Below are positions 10,401 through 16,765 of a stretch of DNA of 64,000 bases, piece by piece. The notes under the pieces are model-generated. The model was not told the origin of the DNA and made no database searches. It saw only the letters and a program-made list of their open reading frames with translations. How positions within the stretch are numbered: the stretch's first letter is position 1; every line of letters begins with the position of its first letter. This stretch comes from UBA969 sp041694635 (GTDB lineage: Bacteria > Planctomycetota > Planctomycetia > Gemmatales > Gemmataceae): positions 186,001-250,000 of the forward strand of contig JBDNHI010000202.1 of assembly GCA_041694635.1 (NCBI GenBank). Direction: 5' to 3'. Position numbers and translations under genes: made by a program.

Positions 10401-10569
10401 AAAATTAGAAACATCTCAGCCAGATTTTGGAAGTGCTGAATCAAAAAAACGATTTGATGACTTGTTGGCTTCTGAAAAAGAATTAAAAGAACAGTTTGAA
10501 AAATTGAAAGCAAAAAGAGTCGCGCCTGCTTCTAAAACTGGCGCTCAAAATGTTGGAGATAAGAAATAA
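7402..10569 (+). CDS. Large secreted helical-repeat (TPR-like) protein, unknown function
   Basis: The 1055-residue product starts with a signal peptide: KR, a hydrophobic stretch (FAIFVSLTLIAPIVVF) and a likely cut after AQ-type residues near 22. The rest is almost entirely alpha-helical, rich in Lys, Glu, Ala and Leu, with degenerate TPR-like units (for example AIQVGKQFVTDDPRSPQAS and YVEAIANLEQILPTYPSYS). No catalytic motif is visible. Its TAA overlaps the ATG of the next gene (TAATG), so the two are translationally coupled. Likely a periplasmic or surface scaffold (inference). Confidence 0.75.
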   Translation: MKRSFAIFVSLTLIAPIVVFAQSGKERIDLDFVEGLRKKGDIDLAIDYLKLLEKIASPSLKANLPLELARTQLSKALAEPDKTRRQTLYKGVMDEIKKFIATNPKSSRLVEAKLDLANLTNQMAKTKLSEIASVRSFVEKEAKGVEARALILDSRKQMTGSLKELQDKLPTLTGSSPAEVAEQKSIANKISQTEMDFALSFYDEAKSFSDSGKDKDRRLRADKITEAIKEMDKLVNRPESDPQTWKAKAWVALYFMENGEPKKARPKLIEILSVPASNKAANDAKRLARYFFLQVIKDAPDPTEKNVEKIIQDNSTKWLEDFKSFTKTPEGYGIRMLLAKSYIDQYGSKAIATNTQKKTELLSLARKQLTEVEQAENEFTEEARNIKLSLMKQQGAFSKKVSELKTFEDCFVRAQYEISQIGEGESKMTNPDDIEKKRKEHAEIIIASLKQGLETKEAKDTMKKGLGINQIEINNARAMLTYYYFTDKKFDDAIQVGKQFVTDDPRSPQASTASIYTLGSYAQKMSELEKAGSTDDKIKAAQVEMYAFAKMMVDRWPSDIPGNSARHQLATFMLKEKKYVEAIANLEQILPTYPSYSFCQFDLGNAALAAEGEIKDGKNKAKAVKAFESIPIPLPGSDFTTVKVYFIAKGKLGGEYYSAKKFPELESLSVIMKNELPKHTFDPDQTKDEEIRKGVSNTIENLGLFALYGLANSSFNQVKLEDVSKLLDPLVDRVIEGKMPEIKQNIQLGSALFGMALQANVQIGNIEKARKVVKALDYLSSGAEAAGTANVVLLQLNALIGDQIKELRKKGDKKSLDNSIAGFTAILDDVTKKQKINNDLIRLIAINYSTMGLNEKALTLLKTAVKPAMDNDAKANAAYKGIQLQIARELRTLKKFEEATKLVEEIVTGTKEIPGWGAKDAQCLLEKVKLLEAQEKYNQSVPLASQMVKQLVSKSSDNQIKDKYLEAYYHMVFGMYHYGVKASDPARKSKGISDAAGLIEKLETSQPDFGSAESKKRFDDLLASEKELKEQFEKLKAKRVAPASKTGAQNVGDKK

Positions 10570-11681
10570 TGTTTACATCTATGCTTAGAGTTTCTTTTGC
10601 CTTTGGTTTTTTCTTTTTATTTTGCTTCTCTGTCTTAGCCCAAGATGCGATTAAGTATCTCGATAAAGCTAAAAATGGGGAAACTGAGGTTAATGGCACT
10701 ATAACGGGAGACAGCGTTAAAGGTTTAATGATCAAAAGCCAAAAAGGGCCAGGGTCTTTTTTAGTTCCATCAATGGATATCATCAATGTTACATACAATA
10801 GCACCTTAATAAGTAGCATTGATTTAAAAAGCGCTTTGGGTAAAGAAAATCGGGCCAACCTTGCAAGTACAAAAGAAGTAGACCGTTTAAAACTTTATGA
10901 AGAGGCAATAAAAGATATAGCTGACTTGCTGGCCAAGGTGAAAAATGACGGCCGCCTATCCAAATACCTAAGTTTTCGAATTGCAAAAATAAAATCCGAT
11001 GTAGCAAAAATTAACCCCGATGGTTTTCAAGATGCGATTAAGGCTTTGACTGCGGTAAGATTAGATAACCCCGATTCTTGGATGACTTTGCAATCCTTTA
11101 AGCTAGAAGCGGATTTGCACGAAATAAAAGGAAATTTAGATGCCGCCTTAAAACTTTACCAAGGAATAGCAAAACTCCCTGGCGTACCATCTGATATTAA
11201 AACTGATTCAGATTTTTTGGCCCTTAACTTGCTAATGCGTGCTAATCGTATGCCCGAAGCGGAAACAAAAATCAAGGAACTTGAATCTTCTATTTCTCCT
11301 AATGACCCTCGACGACTTTTTGTCCTTCTGCTTAAAGCGCAAGCAAGTCTTATTATTAATCAATTAACTACAATCGAGGCTGATTTAAATTCTGTTATCG
11401 AAGTTTCTGACGAAAGTAATGTCCGAGGAAAAGCTTTAAATCTGATGGGTGAATACTACCTTAAAAAGGGTAATGATGTCGATGCGTTTTGGATGTTTTT
11501 AAAAGTTGATACCCTTTATTATCAAGATGTGGATGAACACGCTCGGGCTTTGTTCCATCTATCCAAGTTGTTTGATAAAGTAAAAAATGATCCTATTCGT
11601 TCTCGTCTTGCTAAAGAAAAACTTCTTGAAGCTAGTTATGCTAAAACTGAATATCAAAAAAAGATCGTTTCAGAAAAATGA
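10569..11681 (+). CDS. Secreted TPR-like protein, unknown function
   Basis: This 370-residue protein has an N-terminal signal peptide (VSFAFGFFFLFCFSVLAQ) and then a short beta-rich segment (about 35-75: GTITGDSVKGLMIKS...VPSMDIINVTYN) resembling the small beta modules that precede helical repeats. TPR-like helices fill the remainder (LDAALKLYQGIAKLPG, AEAETKI-type units). It is translationally coupled to the preceding gene through TAATG, so the two products are probably made in fixed ratio and may interact. I find no enzymatic motif. Confidence 0.72.
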   Translation: MFTSMLRVSFAFGFFFLFCFSVLAQDAIKYLDKAKNGETEVNGTITGDSVKGLMIKSQKGPGSFLVPSMDIINVTYNSTLISSIDLKSALGKENRANLASTKEVDRLKLYEEAIKDIADLLAKVKNDGRLSKYLSFRIAKIKSDVAKINPDGFQDAIKALTAVRLDNPDSWMTLQSFKLEADLHEIKGNLDAALKLYQGIAKLPGVPSDIKTDSDFLALNLLMRANRMPEAETKIKELESSISPNDPRRLFVLLLKAQASLIINQLTTIEADLNSVIEVSDESNVRGKALNLMGEYYLKKGNDVDAFWMFLKVDTLYYQDVDEHARALFHLSKLFDKVKNDPIRSRLAKEKLLEASYAKTEYQKKIVSEK

Positions 11682-12393
11682 ATGCTGGCCGTTTTTCAAT
11701 CCTTCATTGTGATTAGCTACTTTATACCATTATGCTTTAAGGTATTTTTTTTAATCGGTTAGCACAAGATCCTTCTAATAAAATAATCGATATTATTATC
11801 ATAGGTGTTTTTTATTTAAACTCAAAAATTTTGGCTAAAGTTTTGTTGCGTAAGATGGATATTAAAATTCTATGCATAGATTGATTTTTTAAAATTTCAA
11901 TTTAAATAAGTCCAGATGCTAATTAAAAGTAAAGTAATCTTTAATGCTGTTAACAGGTATCTTTCACCAAATTTATAAAATGGTTATTCTCATTGGTGAT
12001 TCTTAACTTCTAGTACCCAATCAATAAAATCTTTCTTGCTAGGTCTGTTAGTTTTGGAGTTTGTAATAATAGAAGGTAGAATAATCATCATTGGTTTAAA
12101 AAAATCCTATATCAGAACAATGCTGACCAAGTTATCTAATACTCCAGCAGATCAGCTAAACACACTTTTACAAATCAGGAAATTAAGAAACCTGATTTAA
12201 TTTACTTCACAGAAACTGTACTTCACCGATCGCATATACAACAAAGAGATTTATAAGAGTAAACCCTTCAATAAAATTTTGGTATTAAATTTAATTGATA
12301 AAAAATGTAATAATGAACATTAGGCTATTTTGGAGAAAAGCTTAGAGGTATTTTTGTGATCAACCGATAAGTTTTCTTCTAATTTGCTTGCAT
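11682..12393. other. Long intergenic stretch without a recognisable gene
   Basis: About 710 nt of AT-rich sequence follow the TPR operon before the arsR promoter. All six frames are broken by stops. The best open stretch is a minus-strand frame of 33 codons at 11990-12091 with two ATGs and a weak GGAT upstream; its composition looks protein-like but it is too short to call. A perfect 8-bp inverted repeat (AAATCAGG/CCTGATTT) lies at 12172-12198. It may be decayed DNA. Confidence 0.5.
12172..12198. repeat. Perfect 8-bp inverted repeat in the gap
   Basis: AAATCAGG at 12172-12179 and CCTGATTT at 12191-12198 form a perfect 8-bp stem around an 11-nt loop. No T-tract follows, so it is not a convincing intrinsic terminator. 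It could be a protein-binding palindrome or a remnant. Confidence 0.35.
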
Positions 12394-12423
12394 CCTTGAT
12401 TGAAAATTATAGTCTTATCAAGG
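12384..12423 (+). promoter_or_regulatory. Promoter with flanking inverted repeat ahead of arsR-like gene (candidate operator)
   Basis: TTGCTT at 12384-12389 and TATAGT at 12408-12413 form a -35/-10 pair with an 18-nt spacer. A perfect inverted repeat, CCTTGAT at 12394-12400 and ATCAAGG at 12417-12423, brackets the -10 box about 30 nt before the start codon. That position suits an autoregulatory operator of the ArsR/SmtB protein encoded next. Binding is inferred from position and symmetry. Confidence 0.45.
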
Positions 12424-12453
12424 TGTTAAGTGTTTTTGTAGGAGATATACTTA

Positions 12454-12786
12454 GTGCTTGATCTAAACCCCGATGAATGTTGCAAAATACTTAGTGTGCT
12501 TTCTGACCCACAAAGACTTAAAATTATTGAATGCCTTACCGATGGGCATAAAAATGTTAGTGAACTTTCCCATTGCTTAGGAAAGCATATGGTTAAAGTT
12601 TCTCACCACTTATCGGTGCTTAGGAAAGCTGGTTTTGTCGAAGCTAACCGTAAGGGGCGCTTTATTTATTACCGTCTAATATCTTATTTTTCTAATAGTA
12701 AAAGTGATTCCATCTCCTCCAGCTTTTTAGATCTTGGTTGTTGCCGTCTTGAGTTGTTGGGTAATACTAAAAAATGCTGTATCTAA
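12454..12786 (+). CDS. ArsR/SmtB-family metal(loid)-responsive repressor
   Basis: The 110-residue protein is a small winged-helix regulator: LSDPQRLKIIECLTDGHKNVSELS, the recognition helix KVSHHLSVLRKAGFV and the wing RKGRFIYYRL. Family members repress metal-resistance genes and release DNA when they bind metal or arsenite. The classical ELCVCDL sensing motif is absent (here ELSHCLG). Vicinal cysteine pairs are present near the N-terminus (Cys9-Cys10) and at the C-terminus (GCCRLELLGNTKKCCI), reminiscent of ArsR proteins that sense As(III) with C-terminal cysteines. The start is GTG with TAGGAGAT upstream. The aquaporin gene begins 15 nt after the stop. Confidence 0.85.
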   Translation: MLDLNPDECCKILSVLSDPQRLKIIECLTDGHKNVSELSHCLGKHMVKVSHHLSVLRKAGFVEANRKGRFIYYRLISYFSNSKSDSISSSFLDLGCCRLELLGNTKKCCI

Positions 12787-12801
12787 GGAATTTTGCTATT
12801 T

Positions 12802-13650
12802 ATGATTAAAAATTCAAACCCCTCGTTGTTTTCTTGTTGCTTTGCAGAAGCTTTAGGAACATTCATTCTTGTTTTTATCGGTTGTGGTGTAGTTCACAGC
12901 GCAACTCTTACGGGTGCTCAGTCTGGGCTTTGGCAAGTAGCTATTGTTTGGGGTTTAGGCGTAACGCTTTCTATTTATGTTGTTGGACAAATTAGTGGTG
13001 CTCATTTAAACCCCGCGATGACAATATCTTTTAGCGTATGGGGAATGTTTGCCAAAGAAAAAATAGTTCCCTACATAGTTAGTCAGGTGTTTGGTGCAAT
13101 GGTTGCTGCTGTTTTTCTTTTTGTTATCTATCAGCCTTATATTATCCAAAGAGAAAAAGATAAGGGAGTTGTACGGGGAGAAACTGGGAGCGAACTTACC
13201 GCAATGTGCTACGGAGAATATTTTCCGAATCCAGGTTCGTTATCTGCCGCAGAAGGTATTTATGATGATAAAAATCGTACTACTTTTGATGAGAAAGTTT
13301 CGCATTTTAACGCGTTTTTTGCAGAATTACTTGGAACTTTGATTCTTGCAGTTGTTATCTATGCTGTTACTGATAAGGCAAATAGTAATATGCCAGGCTC
13401 CAACCTTGGCCCGTTATTTATAGGACTTGCTGTTGCGGTTTTGATTTCGATTATAGCACCATTGACTCAGGCTTGTTTTAATCCAGCCCGAGATTTTGGT
13501 CCAAGATTGATTGCCTATTTGATTGGATGGGGTCCTATCGCAATTCCTGGACCAAGGGGCGGCGTTTTTACAATTTATATTCTTGCTCCAATTCTTGGGG
13601 CAGTCCTAGGTGGTGGAATTTACAAGCTGTTGTCTCGTTTGTGTGTTTGA
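12802..13650 (+). CDS. MIP-family channel, aquaglyceroporin (glycerol-facilitator type)
   Basis: The 282-residue membrane protein has six helices and the two half-helix signatures HLNPAMT and FNPARDFGPR. The Asp after the second NPA is typical of glycerol facilitators, which pass glycerol and also arsenite or antimonite. ATG 12802 is preferred over TTG 12793 because AAGGA lies 11 nt before the ATG but only 2 nt before the TTG. Its place directly behind an ArsR-type gene argues for arsenite permeation, as in AqpS-type ars operons. A plain GlpF role is possible because the genome has glpK, but that gene is over 40 kb away. No arsC, arsB or acr3 gene is nearby. Confidence 0.87.
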   Translation: MIKNSNPSLFSCCFAEALGTFILVFIGCGVVHSATLTGAQSGLWQVAIVWGLGVTLSIYVVGQISGAHLNPAMTISFSVWGMFAKEKIVPYIVSQVFGAMVAAVFLFVIYQPYIIQREKDKGVVRGETGSELTAMCYGEYFPNPGSLSAAEGIYDDKNRTTFDEKVSHFNAFFAELLGTLILAVVIYAVTDKANSNMPGSNLGPLFIGLAVAVLISIIAPLTQACFNPARDFGPRLIAYLIGWGPIAIPGPRGGVFTIYILAPILGAVLGGGIYKLLSRLCV

Positions 13651-13682
13651 TTTTTATTTTTCTGAAAAGCCTTACGGAGAAA

Positions 13683-14795
13683 ATGATGAAGCGTATTAAA
13701 TTCATAATGCTAGGCGGGTTTCTAGGCGCGGGTAAAACCACAACTATGTCTAAGCTTGCTTCCCATTACAAATCGCTAGGTTTAAAAGTTGCTTTAGTCA
13801 CTAATGATCAGGCTTCTGATTTGGTTGATACTAATAGCTTGCGTTCCCAAGGTCTTACTGTTGAAGAAGTAGCGGGTGCTTGCTTTTGCTGCAAATTTGA
13901 TGAACTTGTTGACCGAGTTGGAAAATTGGAAGAAAATAATCGGCCAGATGTTATTATCGCAGAGCCAGTTGGATCGTGCACCGATCTTGTTGCAACGGTT
14001 GTTCAGCCCTTAAAAGACTTATACAGTGCCCGTTTGCAGGTATCCCCTTATCCAGTTATTTTTAAGCCAAGTCACGGTATCAAAATATTAAAAGGTGATG
14101 GGGAAATAGGATTCTCGCCTAAAGCTGCTTATATATTTATTAAACAATTAGAAGAAGCCGATGCCATTGTAATTAACCGTATCGATGAACTTTCCCTTAA
14201 AGAAATAGAAGAATTAATGGAAATGGTTTCTAGCCGTTTTCCTGGAATGCCAGTACTGAAGATGTCAGCTAAACAAGGAACTGGAATTGTTGAATTAGCA
14301 ACTTTGCTTGAACAGGAAGGCAATTTTGGCCGTAAAATCCTCGATATCGATTACGATATCTATGCCGAGGGTGAAGCCGAACTTGGTTGGTTGAACAGTG
14401 CTTTGCAAGTTAATTCAAAGCAACCCATTGATGTTGATTCAATGATCCTTGAGGTGATTACAAAATTAAGAAATAAATTAATTACACATAGTGCTGAGGT
14501 GGCACATTTGAAAGTAATTGCGCTTGCTGATGGTGCCTTTGGCGTAGCTAACCTTGTTTCGAGTGGGACCAATCCAGAATTATCCTTGTCATCTAAAATA
14601 AAAATTGATCATTTTGATTTGATAGTAAATGCTCGAGTGGCTTTAGATCCTGTAGTTCTAGAAAAAATAGTTAAAGATACTGTAGAAGAAATCTGTTTAA
14701 ATAATGGCGCTCAAATGGTTTTGGGAAAAACTCAAAGCTTTAAACCAGGAAGGCCGGTACCTACTCACAGATATACTACTGCAAATGCAAAGTAA
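13683..14795 (+). CDS. CobW/COG0523-type G3E GTPase
   Basis: The 370-residue protein starts with the P-loop GGFLGAGKTTT, followed by the family's metal-binding motif GACFCC (C-X-C-C), the Walker-B-like DVIIAEPVGSCTD and the NRID specificity motif. G3E GTPases deliver metals: UreG and HypB nickel, COG0523 proteins often zinc, CobW in the cobalamin context. The metal cannot be read from the sequence. ATG 13683 or 13686 follows GGAGA; the longer upstream frame overlaps the aquaporin gene and is rejected. It lies 32 nt after the aquaporin and probably shares the ArsR-controlled transcript, so a metal-stress role is inferred. Confidence 0.88.
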   Translation: MMKRIKFIMLGGFLGAGKTTTMSKLASHYKSLGLKVALVTNDQASDLVDTNSLRSQGLTVEEVAGACFCCKFDELVDRVGKLEENNRPDVIIAEPVGSCTDLVATVVQPLKDLYSARLQVSPYPVIFKPSHGIKILKGDGEIGFSPKAAYIFIKQLEEADAIVINRIDELSLKEIEELMEMVSSRFPGMPVLKMSAKQGTGIVELATLLEQEGNFGRKILDIDYDIYAEGEAELGWLNSALQVNSKQPIDVDSMILEVITKLRNKLITHSAEVAHLKVIALADGAFGVANLVSSGTNPELSLSSKIKIDHFDLIVNARVALDPVVLEKIVKDTVEEICLNNGAQMVLGKTQSFKPGRPVPTHRYTTANAK

Positions 14796-14826
14796 TTTGA
14801 ATTTATAAGAATTAAGATTTAGGTGC

Positions 14827-15207
14827 TTAATGAGGGCCAGGCGTTTCAGCTTGGCCTAATCTTTTGGGTTTATTGTTACTATCTACAAAAACAATTTTAG
14901 GTGTTGGAATTCCTTCCCCTTCTGCGATTAAGAAATAACTTGCAATTATTATAAGATCCCCTGCAGATGCAAGATGAGCTGCTGCTCCATTTATGCAAAC
15001 AACACCCGAGTTTTCTTTACCAATCATGGCATAGGTTCGGAACCTAGTGCCTCGTGTAACATTCCAAATATGAACTTCTTCGTTAGGGAGAATGTCAGCG
15101 AGAATAAGAAGAGTAGCATCAAGTGTAATACTACCTTCATATTCTAAATCTGCCTGAGTTACCTTGGCCCGATGTATTTTTGATTTCAAAATGCTTCGCA
15201 TAGGCAT
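14827..15207 (-). CDS. panD: Aspartate 1-decarboxylase (pyruvoyl-dependent)
   Basis: PanD makes beta-alanine from L-aspartate for pantothenate and coenzyme A. The 126-residue proenzyme shows KIHRAKVTQADLEYEGSITLD; the Gly-Ser bond in YEGS is the self-cleavage site that creates the pyruvoyl group. TRGTRFRTYAM and NGAAAHL are also typical. Start codons at 15207 and 15201 (MPM) are both possible. The gene is convergent with the G3E GTPase and separated from the upstream DUF1559 gene by a strong intrinsic terminator, so it must have its own promoter. Confidence 0.94.
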   Translation of the reverse strand: MPMRSILKSKIHRAKVTQADLEYEGSITLDATLLILADILPNEEVHIWNVTRGTRFRTYAMIGKENSGVVCINGAAAHLASAGDLIIIASYFLIAEGEGIPTPKIVFVDSNNKPKRLGQAETPGPH

Positions 15208-15230
15208 GATAAGGATAAACTTTCGCTTGT

Positions 15231-15280
15231 AAAAAAAAGCTTCCTTTGAATAATTATGGAAAACTTATCCGAAAGAAAGC
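15231..15280 (-). terminator. Intrinsic terminator of the DUF1559 unit
   Basis: On the minus strand, just after the DUF1559 stop, GCTTTCTTT (15280-15272) pairs with AAAGGAAGC (15247-15239) in a 9-bp stem with one G-U pair, and eight T residues follow at once (15238-15231). This is the clearest intrinsic terminator in the window and ends the riboswitch-DUF1559 transcript before panD. Confidence 0.8.
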
Positions 15281-15289
15281 ATCAGTCTA

Positions 15290-16111
15290 CTATTTTCCAT
15301 CATATGCCATATTTGTGTCTGATAAATAGCCAATTTTTAAGCTTTTAGCCAATGCAACAGAAGTTGCATTCCAACTTGCAGGGGTTGCAAAACTAACTTC
15401 AGTTTTTGACTCAACATGCCCATCTAGAAAAGCGACTGTTGCGACTCCCCCTGAATGTCTGAAATGAGTAGTTGGTTGGGGTGTTGATCCATTGTAAGTT
15501 GAAAACGGTGCAGCGATGCTATAAGATTCTTGAGACACTATGGGGTTTGAGAAAGTTGAAATTAATGCGGAATCGGAAAATACAAAAGTTGTAGACGTTG
15601 AAGAAAAATCTCCAATTCTTCTTGTCAAAAATATAGGATTTGACCAATTTCCTGCGTTCCAGTAAGTCACACCTAGGCAACGGTTGTAGCCATAACCTCC
15701 GGTGGCATATCCCCCCGCAGCATTTTTATAGGGAGTCATAACTTTATCTTTATCTAAAGCTGGGCACTGAGTTGCTTTACTGTTATTTTCATAATAGTTT
15801 GTTAGGATTCCTTTAGAAGTATCAACATTATTAGCTGTATCAACCAATCCAAACCAATAAGTAGTTGAATAAGGCCAGTTAGATGGACTAGGCGTTGAAT
15901 AACTCATTGGTAAAACTTGAAATGTGTTTTCATAGTTCATAACCGCCAAAGATAACTGTTTAACATTATTAGAACATTGAATACGACTTGCCGCTTCTCT
16001 AACTTTTTGAACTGCCGGAAGTAAAAGGCCAATAAGAATGGCAATGATAGCAATAACAACAAGAAGTTCGATCAGAGTAAATGCTTTACGTTTAGCGTTG
16101 ATATGAGTCAT
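15290..16111 (-). CDS. DUF1559 pseudopilin-like protein under a cobalamin riboswitch
   Basis: The 273-residue protein has a type IV prepilin N-terminus: a short basic leader, predicted cut before Phe11 (KA/FTLIELL) and the hydrophobic helix VVIAIIAILIGLLLPAVQ. It continues as VREAASRIQCSNNVKQL, characteristic of DUF1559, and ends with the H-X9-DG motif (RHSGGVATVAFLDGHVE). DUF1559 proteins are greatly expanded in planctomycetes; their function is unknown and a surface or pseudopilus role is assumed. ATG 16111 has GGGAT about 9 nt upstream; the longer frame to 16219 runs into the leader RNA and is rejected. A complete cobalamin riboswitch precedes it and a terminator follows, so it is the only gene of the unit. 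A link to B12 acquisition is inference. Confidence 0.9.
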   Translation of the reverse strand: MTHINAKRKAFTLIELLVVIAIIAILIGLLLPAVQKVREAASRIQCSNNVKQLSLAVMNYENTFQVLPMSYSTPSPSNWPYSTTYWFGLVDTANNVDTSKGILTNYYENNSKATQCPALDKDKVMTPYKNAAGGYATGGYGYNRCLGVTYWNAGNWSNPIFLTRRIGDFSSTSTTFVFSDSALISTFSNPIVSQESYSIAAPFSTYNGSTPQPTTHFRHSGGVATVAFLDGHVESKTEVSFATPASWNATSVALAKSLKIGYLSDTNMAYDGK

Positions 16112-16164
16112 GGTACGTCTAATCCCTTTGTGAAAGATATTAGGACGCAACATAACTACAGAAA

Positions 16165-16239
16165 GCCTACAACAAAATGTAGAACATTCTTTTGTGCTGT
16201 TTGCCTGCGTCCGCAGCAAATGGCTTTAAATTTGTAGGC
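16165..16239 (-). promoter_or_regulatory. Candidate expression platform of the riboswitch
   Basis: On the minus strand the last bases of the aptamer, GCCTACAA (16239-16232), pair perfectly with TTGTAGGC (16172-16165), enclosing a hairpin at 16220-16200. The same CCTACA can instead pair with TGTAGG at the aptamer's 5' side (16410-16405). The two pairings exclude each other. No strong U-tract follows, so the mode of control is open. Confidence 0.45.
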
Positions 16240-16440
16240 AGGTCTTCTGGCTCTCGGCATTAAAAAACATTCGTTTTTTAGGATTATCAGCCTTCCCGTT
16301 TTCACAGTGGCTTTAATGATAAACATGCACCGATTACAGCGGCGGCCCCACAACGGATTTAAACCGTTTTCCCTATTCTCTTAATTGCAAAATGCAATCA
16401 AGCACCTACACATTGGTATGGTACGGTGTAGCCAACCAAT
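16232..16440 (-). ncRNA. Cobalamin (adenosylcobalamin-type) riboswitch aptamer
   Basis: Read on the minus strand, the leader contains the conserved cobalamin-riboswitch elements in order: TAGGTGC (near 16409), AATAGGGAA (16377-16369), GGTTTAAATCC, GGGGCCGCC, the core CCGCTGTAATCGG (16342-16330), AGCCACTG (16312-16305), GGGAAGGC (16297-16290) and the closing AGCCAGAAGACCTGCC (16252-16237). Order and spacing match the Rfam cobalamin family. These RNAs bind coenzyme B12 derivatives and usually shut off transport or synthesis genes. The only gene downstream on this strand before a terminator is the DUF1559 gene, whose ATG lies about 120 nt away. Confidence 0.95.
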
Positions 16441-16651
16441 CGACAAATTAAATTGTTGGAAATTCGAATTATAATCTTTGGAGGTGAAGATTTAGATCCT
16501 TTTCTTTTTTTTATTCTTTTTTTTGATTTCATAAAAAACAGGATTTATTTCTGCAAAAATTTTAAATAAAGAGCTTTAATGTATTTGGTTTTATTGTTTT
16601 TCTCCAAGTCTAATAAAATGCCTGTTTTAATAATCCAATTGTCCAACCCAT
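16441..16651. other. AT-rich intergenic stretch upstream of the riboswitch
   Basis: About 210 nt with no gene. The part nearest the riboswitch contains a minus-strand TATAAT at 16473-16468, a plausible -10 box placing the transcript start just before the aptamer; no good -35 is visible. Long T/A runs occupy 16500-16560. A GGAGGTGA at 16480-16487 on the plus strand precedes no open frame. Confidence 0.4.
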
Positions 16652-16765
16652 TCATTTTTTTTGAGCATAAATTCTGACTGGTGCAGTTGCTTGAATATTA
16701 TCGTGTGGGAATTTTGAATCCCATTGATCGTTAATAGACCACTGCTCTTTTAAATAGAATTGATT
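16652..16765 (-). pseudogene. Possible coding remnant overlapping the end of the ABC ATPase gene
   Basis: A minus-strand frame, offset from the ABC ATPase frame, stays open for 37 codons to a TGA at 16654-16652. It has no start codon but a protein-like composition, including LKEQWSINDQWDSKF and NIQATAPVRIYAQKK. It may be the tail of a decayed gene or a frameshifted former C-terminus of the ATPase. I do not recognise the family, and chance is possible. Confidence 0.25.

Noticed and set aside
13527..13682. N-terminal extension of the G3E GTPase frame
   Set aside because: It overlaps the end of the aquaporin gene and the P-loop protein has a proper ATG with GGAGA at 13683.
16156..16353. Minus-strand ORF and the upstream extension of the DUF1559 frame to 16219
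   Set aside because: Both lie in the cobalamin riboswitch leader; the conserved prepilin leader begins at the ATG at 16111.
16480..16487. Perfect-looking ribosome site GGAGGTGA on the plus strand
   Set aside because: No open frame follows; the sequence soon reaches a stop and long T/A runs.
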